DNA of 29,497 nt from JACQSR01 sp042577505 (GTDB lineage: Archaea > Nanobdellota > Nanobdellia > Woesearchaeales > JACQSR01). The notes below the pieces were generated by a model, which did not search any database, had not been told where the DNA came from, and worked only from the letters and a program-made list of their open reading frames with translations. The translations under genes were made by a program, and so were the position numbers. The stretch is taken from assembly GCA_042577505.1 (NCBI GenBank), contig JBHPEA010000015.1, forward strand, positions 1-29,497, written 5' to 3'. Below are positions 14,745 to 20,477 of this stretch, piece after piece (within the stretch, counting starts at the first letter, position 1; the number at the start of each line of letters is the position of its first letter).

Positions 14745-15254
14745 ATGGCAACTTTCTTAGACGTAACGGGATTGCAAGCTTTCACTAATATTTTTGCATT
14801 CCTTTTTACATGGATTATTGTTTATGCTCTGTTGATGTACTCTAAAGTCTTAGGGGGTAACACTGTTCTTCAAATCTTAATTAGTTTAATTGTGGGAATA
14901 TTTGTGTTATTATCTGAGATAGCGACTAATATGATTTTAGTGGTAGCTCCTTGGTTTGCTGTGCTCTTTGTTTTTGCAATCCTTGTATCTGTTGCGTTTG
15001 GATCTTTCGGTGCGTCAACTAATACGCCGACGTTTATGGGGCTTAAGACAGCTATACTCGTTTTCTTTGTAGTAGTTATGGCATTACTTGCTTTAGGAGA
15101 AATTAGTGGTGGTAGCAGTATTGCTACTGTTGGCGGTGATGAAGAAAGTGAAGGACCTGGGTTAAGTATAATTACTGAGCCTAGGATATTTGGAGTGATA
15201 ATTATTGCGTTAATTTCAGTTTTTACAATTGCTTTGTTAACAATAAAATCCTAA
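14745..15254 (+). CDS. Polytopic membrane protein, distant paralog 3 of the ATPase-linked cluster
   Basis: The 169-residue product has four or five hydrophobic segments (about residues 13-32, 40-60, 62-86, 101-118, 148-166). Its N-terminal part IFAFLFTWIIVYALLMYSKV matches the spacing of the first segment of the two preceding proteins, though more distantly, and is followed by a similar second segment. An acidic loop GGDEESEGPG lies before the last segment. It starts two bases after the previous stop without its own clear ribosome site. It ends immediately next to the convergent coiled-coil gene. Function unknown; a membrane subunit of the neighbouring ATPase is plausible. Confidence 0.78.
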   Translation: MATFLDVTGLQAFTNIFAFLFTWIIVYALLMYSKVLGGNTVLQILISLIVGIFVLLSEIATNMILVVAPWFAVLFVFAILVSVAFGSFGASTNTPTFMGLKTAILVFFVVVMALLALGEISGGSSIATVGGDEESEGPGLSIITEPRIFGVIIIALISVFTIALLTIKS

Positions 15255-15839
15255 TTATTTAGGTTTGAGAATTCTTTCCATCTTATTCACATTTTCTGTA
15301 AACGTTGGAAGGACTTTTTGGAACACTTTTTCCATTGCTTTAATTTCAACACCTACGTCCTTAATATTTGAATCATATTCATTTATTTTCCCCAATAATC
15401 CCTTATGTAATGCTTCAAATCTTTCTTTTACGTCTTTAATTTCTTGATCAATCACACTTAGCTTCTTATCTACATTCTCCTTCCATTCTACTATCTTATT
15501 GATATCTTTGATTAGATTTGTCCATTTTTCATCGATTATTGCTTCAGCAATTTCCTCGATTCTATCTTCCGGAAGTGGCTCTTGTCCTCCAGGATAAGGC
15601 ATTGGAGCAAAAGCTTGACCTGGTGGAGGGGGCATTGGCTCTGGTGCTTGTCCTTGCGGTGGGGGTTGACCTCCTGCTGCATCATACCCCCCTAATCCAT
15701 CAGAAATCTCTTCAGGTCCATAACCCTGGGATTGTAAATTCATAATGATTTGATCATCATTCATACCTTGCTGTCTTAAAGCGATAATTTGTTCTGCAGC
15801 GGGTTTCTTTTTTTGACCTAATCCAAATAGTTCTACCAT
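15255..15839 (-). CDS. Coiled-coil protein with N-terminal MVE...KKKP tag and Pro-rich linker
   Basis: The 194-residue protein begins MVELFGLGQKKKP, then a short helical repeat EQIIALRQQGMNDDQIIMNL (16-35) followed by SQGYGPEEISDGL, which has the look of a small UBA-like helical unit. A Pro/Gly/Gln-rich linker follows (52-90), then a long coiled coil (93-190). It has no membrane segment, so it is probably cytoplasmic. The start is marked by GGTGG upstream and a TATA box at 15879-15886. The N-terminal tag is shared with the neighbouring coiled-coil gene at 15911-16339. The pair sits between three membrane-protein genes and the secretion ATPase, so an adaptor or scaffold role is likely (inference). 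Confidence 0.8.
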   Translation of the reverse strand: MVELFGLGQKKKPAAEQIIALRQQGMNDDQIIMNLQSQGYGPEEISDGLGGYDAAGGQPPPQGQAPEPMPPPPGQAFAPMPYPGGQEPLPEDRIEEIAEAIIDEKWTNLIKDINKIVEWKENVDKKLSVIDQEIKDVKERFEALHKGLLGKINEYDSNIKDVGVEIKAMEKVFQKVLPTFTENVNKMERILKPK

Positions 15840-15843
15840 TCTA

Positions 15844-15848
15844 CCACC
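15844..15848 (-). promoter_or_regulatory. Shine-Dalgarno GGTGG
   Basis: GGTGG on the minus strand ends four bases before the ATG at 15839 and supports that start. Confidence 0.45.
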
Positions 15849-15878
15849 AACTAATTACAATAATATTCAGTCTATGGT

Positions 15879-15886
15879 TATTTAAA
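15879..15886 (-). promoter_or_regulatory. TATA box for the 194-aa coiled-coil gene
   Basis: The minus strand reads TTTAAATA, about 43 nt before the ATG at 15839, predicting a leader of some 18 nt. It means this gene need not be co-transcribed with the gene at 15911-16339. Confidence 0.5.
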
Positions 15887-15910
15887 CCTTTCTATTTAAG
15901 AAATAGCAAT

Positions 15911-16339
15911 TTATTTTTGTTTTTGTGTTCTTTGTGATAATTTCTCATCAATAATTGCATCGATTTCGTTTTTTGAAACAAATTTTATAGGATCCCACAT
16001 CTCAATATATCTTTTGAGAACTTTTACATCGTCTGAAGTTGCTCGTACTTTAAGTTCTTTAAACATGAGGGATATTTTATCCTTAATATCTATTACATCT
16101 CTTCTAATATCTTTCATATCTGCAAAGGTTGCTTTAATTTCTGAATCAAGATGTTTTGATTTAGAAATAAGGTTTGAGTCTGTTATTTGAACTTTTTTTC
16201 TGAGATTGTTTAAAGAGTCTTCTAGTGTGTTTAATCTTGCATTTAAATCTCTAACTCTACTAACCGTATCACTTTCAACTCCTGTCGGCTGTCCTTGCGG
16301 TTTTTTCTTCCCACCAAAGCCGAGATCAAATTCTACCAT
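15911..16339 (-). CDS. Coiled-coil protein with MVE...KKKP tag, weakly ArlC/D/E-like
   Basis: The 142-residue protein begins MVEFDLGFGGKKKP, parallel to the next gene's MVELFGLGQKKKP, followed by a long charged coiled coil (about 24-110). The C-terminal part KRYIEMWDPIKFVSKNEIDA (109-128) is a compact hydrophobic motif that recalls short accessory coiled-coil proteins of archaeal motility and pilus loci (ArlC/D/E type), but the match is weak. It has no membrane segment. It is transcribed divergently from the secretion ATPase across 129 bp and has AGAGGT upstream of the start. It may bind the ATPase or membrane proteins (inference). Confidence 0.78.
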   Translation of the reverse strand: MVEFDLGFGGKKKPQGQPTGVESDTVSRVRDLNARLNTLEDSLNNLRKKVQITDSNLISKSKHLDSEIKATFADMKDIRRDVIDIKDKISLMFKELKVRATSDDVKVLKRYIEMWDPIKFVSKNEIDAIIDEKLSQRTQKQK

Positions 16340-16347
16340 AAACCAAA

Positions 16348-16353
16348 ACCTCT
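16348..16353 (-). promoter_or_regulatory. Shine-Dalgarno AGAGGT
   Basis: AGAGGT on the minus strand lies eight bases before the ATG at 16339 and supports that start. Confidence 0.5.
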
Positions 16354-16378
16354 TTTATCGCTTTTAAAATTATGTGAG

Positions 16379-16386
16379 TATATAAA
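16379..16386 (-). promoter_or_regulatory. TATA box for the 142-aa coiled-coil gene
   Basis: The minus strand reads TTTATATA about 43 nt before the ATG at 16339. It is 20 bp from the plus-strand TATA of the ATPase gene, so the two promoters are tightly divergent and might share regulation. Confidence 0.45.
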
Positions 16387-16406
16387 AGTAATTAATCAAA
16401 AACACC

Positions 16407-16414
16407 CATATAAA
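16407..16414 (+). promoter_or_regulatory. TATA box for the secretion ATPase gene
   Basis: CATATAAA lies about 58 nt before the ATG at 16469, predicting a leader of about 30 nt that includes the Shine-Dalgarno at 16459-16464. Confidence 0.45.
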
Positions 16415-16458
16415 GAAAAACCTTAAAAATGACTGCACTGAATATAATCTCAAAAAGA

Positions 16459-16464
16459 GAGGTG
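16459..16464 (+). promoter_or_regulatory. Shine-Dalgarno GAGGTG
   Basis: GAGGTG ends four bases before the ATG at 16469, the same element and spacing as at the membrane-protein gene at 14137. Confidence 0.6.
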
Positions 16465-16468
16465 CTTA

Positions 16469-18757
16469 ATGCCGTTATTCAGCGAAGGTGGAGCTTTTTC
16501 ATATGAAGTAACAAGAGAAGGCGAAGATATTGTAGTAAATGTGAATTGTGAAGAGTATAATAAAGTTCCCTCTATTGAGGATGATCCCATTACTATGTCC
16601 AAAGTGATGGATATTCTTAATGAAGTTAAAGATGCAACAAAGATTGTTTTCTATCAAAAAAGGAATTTTGAATATGATTTTAGTCAAACTAGAATTTTAG
16701 CTGAATTTGCTTTTGTTCAAAATCAATTAATCAAAAGGAAAGATATTCTTGGGTTTAGAACATTAGTAGGGGAGCAACATGTGAAATATTTAGCAAGTTC
16801 TTATTCTCGTGTTCAACATCTGCTCACAAGTACTATAAAATCTGATCCACTTGGTGCCTATGTGGAGCTGACTAGATTGGCTCGTGATGAACATATTAGG
16901 ATGCAAAGATCTCAAGATCAAAACGAGATAAATGCATTAAATAATTTTGTTACAAAATTAGAATATGTTAAAGGAATATTAGACAAAACAAGAATGATAC
17001 AGACATTTGCTCCTTATATGGCTGGTTTTAAATATGGTTCAAGGGATATATACCGGAATTTCTTTCGTCCCAACATAAGGCCTGATTTCATGTTTACAAA
17101 ATTAATGAGTTCTTATCCTATGGATGGGCAAGAAGTCGACAACTATAGCATTGACAATATAGAAGTGTCCATATTTGAGTTGCCTGACACTGTTCAATAT
17201 CTTTACCATATAATTCCACCTGAGTTTAAACTTTCAGAAGATAAATATGAAATTCTAGATACAGCTCGGAAAATTCTAGCTGAGCATAAACCAAAAAAGG
17301 ATGAATTTGTTGAACCTGAACGTATGCGACAAGTTTTCTATAATGTTGGATCCGATTTACTGGAAGAGTTAGCAAATTATAGGTCAATGAAGTTGAAGAC
17401 AAAAGAACTTGATGAGTTAACAAATGTTTTAGTCAGGTACACTGTTGGATTTGGGTTAATTGAGGTTTTGTTGAAGGACGATAAGATACAAGATATAACA
17501 ATTAATTCTCCAATGGGTACCATACCTATTTTTATTGTTCATCAAGATTTTGCTGATTGTAAGACTAACATAGTCCCCACCAGATTAGAAGCTGAGTCTT
17601 GGGCATCAAAATTGAGAATGGTTTCTGGTAGGCCATTAGATGAGGCAAATCCAATTTTAGATACTGAATTAATATTGCCTGGAGCAAATACAAGAGTTGC
17701 TGTAGTTTCAAATCCTCTGAATCCAACCGGTCTTGCATATGCTTTTAGAAGACATAGAGATAGACCATGGACTTTTCCTCTTTTTATTAAAAATAAGATG
17801 ATTAATCCTCTTGCTGCAGGTATACTATCTTTTCTTGTTGATGGTGCTAGAACTATGTTAGTTGCTGGAACCAGAAGTGCTGGTAAATCTTCGCTTTTAG
17901 GATCTGTTCTTGTAGAAATTATGAGGAAGTATAGGATTATTACTATTGAAGATACATTAGAGTTACCTAGTTCAGCGTTAAGAAAAATGGGTTATAACAT
18001 TCAATCATTGAAAGTTCAAGCAGCTATGACAAAAGGAACTGCTGAAGTTAGCGCTGAGGAAGGTATAAGAACAACATTGAGAATGGGTGACTCTGCTCTA
18101 ATTGTTGGTGAAGTACGTTCAACAGAGGCAAAATCATTATATGAAGCAATGAGAATAGGTGCTCTTGCAAATGTAGTTGCAGGTACTATTCACGCAGATT
18201 CCCCTTATGGTATTTATGATAGAGTTGTAAATGATCTTGGTGTTCCAAAAACATCTTTTAAGGCGACTGATATCGCTGTTGTGGCTAATCCTATAAGAAG
18301 TGCTGATGGATTGCATAGATGGAGGCGAGTTACTTCAATTACTGAAGTTAGAAAACACTGGGAAGATGATCCATTAGCAGAAAATGGTTTCGTTGATTTG
18401 ATGAAATATAATACTTCCAATGATCAGCTTGAAGCTTCATCGGATTTAATCAATGGTGATTCTGAGATTCTAAAAGCAATTGCTGGAAATGTAAAAGAAT
18501 GGGCTGGTAATTGGGATGCTGTATGGGACAATATTCAAATGAGAGCAAAAATGAAAGAATTACAAGTGCAGTATTCTGATAAATTAAAGAATCCTGCGAT
18601 TCTTGAAGCTGACTTTACTATTCTTGCTAACGATCAATTCCATAAGATTTCTGATAAAATAAAAGAAGAAGTGGGTTCTTTAGATTCTAAAAGAATTTCT
18701 TTTGAATGGGAAGAATGGTTAAAAAGAGAAACAAGAAAGAGAAGTCAGCAATCCTAG
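16469..18757 (+). CDS. Type II/IV secretion (TadA/VirB11/ArlI-like) ATPase
   Basis: The 762-residue protein has a long N-terminal part (about 1-330) without a familiar motif, then the PilT/VirB11 N2 and RecA-like ATPase domains. Walker A is GTRSAGKSS with Lys473; Asp box ITIEDTLE with E494, D495 and E498; Walker B ALIVGEVR with E548; His box AGTIHADS with H575. Such hexameric ATPases power assembly of archaeal type IV pili, archaella or related secretion machines at the inner side of the membrane. The usual partners, a TadC/ArlJ platform and prepilins with class III signals, are absent from the window; instead three small membrane proteins and two coiled-coil proteins are adjacent. The 3' end overlaps a convergent gene by 4 bp. 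Confidence 0.9.
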   Translation: MPLFSEGGAFSYEVTREGEDIVVNVNCEEYNKVPSIEDDPITMSKVMDILNEVKDATKIVFYQKRNFEYDFSQTRILAEFAFVQNQLIKRKDILGFRTLVGEQHVKYLASSYSRVQHLLTSTIKSDPLGAYVELTRLARDEHIRMQRSQDQNEINALNNFVTKLEYVKGILDKTRMIQTFAPYMAGFKYGSRDIYRNFFRPNIRPDFMFTKLMSSYPMDGQEVDNYSIDNIEVSIFELPDTVQYLYHIIPPEFKLSEDKYEILDTARKILAEHKPKKDEFVEPERMRQVFYNVGSDLLEELANYRSMKLKTKELDELTNVLVRYTVGFGLIEVLLKDDKIQDITINSPMGTIPIFIVHQDFADCKTNIVPTRLEAESWASKLRMVSGRPLDEANPILDTELILPGANTRVAVVSNPLNPTGLAYAFRRHRDRPWTFPLFIKNKMINPLAAGILSFLVDGARTMLVAGTRSAGKSSLLGSVLVEIMRKYRIITIEDTLELPSSALRKMGYNIQSLKVQAAMTKGTAEVSAEEGIRTTLRMGDSALIVGEVRSTEAKSLYEAMRIGALANVVAGTIHADSPYGIYDRVVNDLGVPKTSFKATDIAVVANPIRSADGLHRWRRVTSITEVRKHWEDDPLAENGFVDLMKYNTSNDQLEASSDLINGDSEILKAIAGNVKEWAGNWDAVWDNIQMRAKMKELQVQYSDKLKNPAILEADFTILANDQFHKISDKIKEEVGSLDSKRISFEWEEWLKRETRKRSQQS

Positions 18758-19377
18758 ACATTTCTTGGATCAAATTGTTTAACAACTTCGTTGTCCACTC
18801 TTCCAATAACTCTTACCCCTTTTGGTAAATTATTCTTAACTAACATATCTATAGTCTGTTCTCTTTTAATTTCATCTAAATCAGGATCAAACTCAGGTAA
18901 TGATCCATTGCCTTCAGAACCATCATAGAAAGCCCTTATTAGAAGAACCCTAGCATCACGTAAAAAAATCCCTCTAACATATTTTCCAAAACTCCTGCTT
19001 CCAAACCGTGATATCGTTTCTGCATGGCTTTGCTCTAATCTCCCTAATAGAATCTCTTGGGTTTCTGGATCATAAGAAAAACGACCTACATAAGCATATT
19101 TATCATCTGCGAACGCGGTTTCGGGACGCATATTGAGAATAAAATTTCCTCTTCGCTTCCAACCAAAATAACCTTCTGTTTGGTCTGGAACTAATTTAGC
19201 ATCTAGCCAATTCCCTCCTTTGGATCTTTCTCCAGTATCATTTTTCCAATTCTTGGCAACAGAGCCCATAATTACTGGTTCGACTTTCGGAAATGCGTAT
19301 TTAATTCCATCTAATCCACACTTGTAAACATCATATCCTTTTACAGTTTGAGCTGGTTGGTAAGGTTTTGTTGCCAT
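18754..19377 (-). CDS. Uncharacterised 207-aa soluble protein
   Basis: The product is a mixed alpha/beta, Trp- and Tyr-rich soluble protein without signal peptide or membrane segment. Segments such as YFGWKRRGNFILNMRPETAF, YVGRFSYDPETQEILLGRLE and GKYVRGIFLRDARVLLIRAF suggest a compact beta-rich fold, and the C-terminus GVRVIGRVDNEVVKQFDPRN is polar. I recognise no family and no catalytic motif. The start is supported by GGAGA five bases upstream of the ATG. It converges on the secretion ATPase (4-bp overlap) and diverges from the Lrp-type regulator across a shared promoter region. Confidence 0.75.
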   Translation of the reverse strand: MATKPYQPAQTVKGYDVYKCGLDGIKYAFPKVEPVIMGSVAKNWKNDTGERSKGGNWLDAKLVPDQTEGYFGWKRRGNFILNMRPETAFADDKYAYVGRFSYDPETQEILLGRLEQSHAETISRFGSRSFGKYVRGIFLRDARVLLIRAFYDGSEGNGSLPEFDPDLDEIKREQTIDMLVKNNLPKGVRVIGRVDNEVVKQFDPRNV

Positions 19378-19381
19378 TAAA

Positions 19382-19386
19382 TCTCC
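19382..19386 (-). promoter_or_regulatory. Shine-Dalgarno GGAGA
   Basis: GGAGA on the minus strand lies four bases before the ATG at 19377 and supports that start. Confidence 0.5.
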
Positions 19387-19418
19387 AAAAATTATATTTT
19401 GTCGAATTGAACAGAAAC

Positions 19419-19428
19419 TATTTAAATA
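19419..19428. promoter_or_regulatory. Palindromic TATA box shared by divergent genes
   Basis: TATTTAAATA is a perfect palindrome between the gene starting at 19377 (minus) and the regulator starting at 19476 (plus). A BRE-like GAAAC (19414-19418) stands only on the plus-strand upstream side, so plus-strand transcription is expected to be favoured. Confidence 0.5.
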
Positions 19429-19452
19429 AGTGATTATCTACTTTTATTAAAT

Positions 19453-19479
19453 ATGGGTAAATTTAGGGTATTAAATTGA
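19453..19479 (+). CDS. Possible leader mini-ORF overlapping the regulator start
   Basis: An 8-codon frame (MGKFRVLN, stop TGA) starts about 28 nt after the TATA centre, exactly leaderless spacing. Its stop overlaps the TTG start of the regulator as TTGA, a layout used for translational coupling. It could be chance in AT-rich DNA. Confidence 0.3.
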   Translation: MGKFRVLN

Positions 19480-20477
19480 CCAAAATTAGTAATTATCCAC
19501 TAGATAAAATTGATAAGAAGATTCTTGCTGAGATTGAGATAGATTCTCGTATATCAATATCGACGTTGGCAAAACGGACTAGGGTTTCTAGGATGATTGC
19601 TGAGTATCGATTAAAGCAGCTTGAGGAGAAAGGGGTAATAAGGGGTTATTATGCTCTTCTTGATCCTTCCAGGTTTGGGCTAACAGTATGGAAACTTTGG
19701 GTTTCTTTACATGCTCCTACCCAAGAACAAAAAAAAGATTTCTTCGCATTTATTGAGAACCATCCCAGAGTTTGGTGGTATGCTGAGTGTGTTGGTGTGT
19801 ATGATGGAGTGATTTGTGTTTTATGTAAAACTCCGCATGAATTTAATACTTTCTTTAACATGATTCAGGATAGATATGGAAACATAATATCTAGTTCTGC
19901 AATATTGATTAATGTTAGTTTTGAATTTCATTCTAGGGGGTATATTTTGAATAAACCAGGAAAATTAATTGAAAGTTCTTTTCAGGAGAAACCCCTTCCA
20001 GAAAAATTATCAGACAATGAAGTAAATTTATTAAAATTGCTTTGTGAGAATTCAAGAGTAAAATATTCGACAATTGCACATAAGACTGGTAAGAATGTAA
20101 AAACAATTAAGAAGAATCTCAAGGATTTAAAAAATTCGGGTGTTGTTGTTTATTATCGCCCCTCTATTGATGCTTCCAAATTTAATTATGAAAGTTATAA
20201 GGTTCTTCTTTACTTGAATAATCCTCGTGGTGGTGTACTACCTTCTATTGTGTATTGGTGTAGATTGCAGAAAAATATTACCGCTGTCATATCCTGTGTT
20301 GGACCATGGCAACTTGAATTAGAGATTGAGATTGATACATTCAGGAATTTATGTAGTATGCTAACAGAATTGAAAGACAAATTCCCTGAAGTTTTGAAGA
20401 GTTACGACACATTGCTTTTGACAAAAGAAGGTAATTTTGATCTGGATCTTATCGATAAAGTCTCAAGGTTTTCTTAG
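19476..20477 (+). CDS. Tandem Lrp/AsnC-type transcriptional regulator
   Basis: The 333-residue protein contains two consecutive Lrp-like units: HTH 1 at about 11-57 (IDKKILAEIEIDSRISISTL, then RTRVSRMIAEYRLKQLEEKG), an effector/RAM-like domain at 68-150, HTH 2 at about 177-222 (LSDNEVNLLKLLCENSRVKY...KNVKTIKKNLKDLKNSG) and a second RAM-like domain at 240-315. It probably binds DNA as a pseudo-dimeric unit. The start is TTG: an in-frame TAG at 19464 excludes an upstream ATG, and the next in-frame ATG falls inside HTH 1. It ends with a 15-bp convergent overlap with the giant surface-protein gene, which it may or may not control. Confidence 0.88.
   Translation: MTKISNYPLDKIDKKILAEIEIDSRISISTLAKRTRVSRMIAEYRLKQLEEKGVIRGYYALLDPSRFGLTVWKLWVSLHAPTQEQKKDFFAFIENHPRVWWYAECVGVYDGVICVLCKTPHEFNTFFNMIQDRYGNIISSSAILINVSFEFHSRGYILNKPGKLIESSFQEKPLPEKLSDNEVNLLKLLCENSRVKYSTIAHKTGKNVKTIKKNLKDLKNSGVVVYYRPSIDASKFNYESYKVLLYLNNPRGGVLPSIVYWCRLQKNITAVISCVGPWQLELEIEIDTFRNLCSMLTELKDKFPEVLKSYDTLLLTKEGNFDLDLIDKVSRFS

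Noticed and set aside
13503..15254. The three small membrane proteins as prepilins or as TadC/ArlJ platform proteins
   Set aside because: They have several membrane segments and no class III signal peptide, so they are not pilins, and they are far shorter than TadC/ArlJ with no matching motif.
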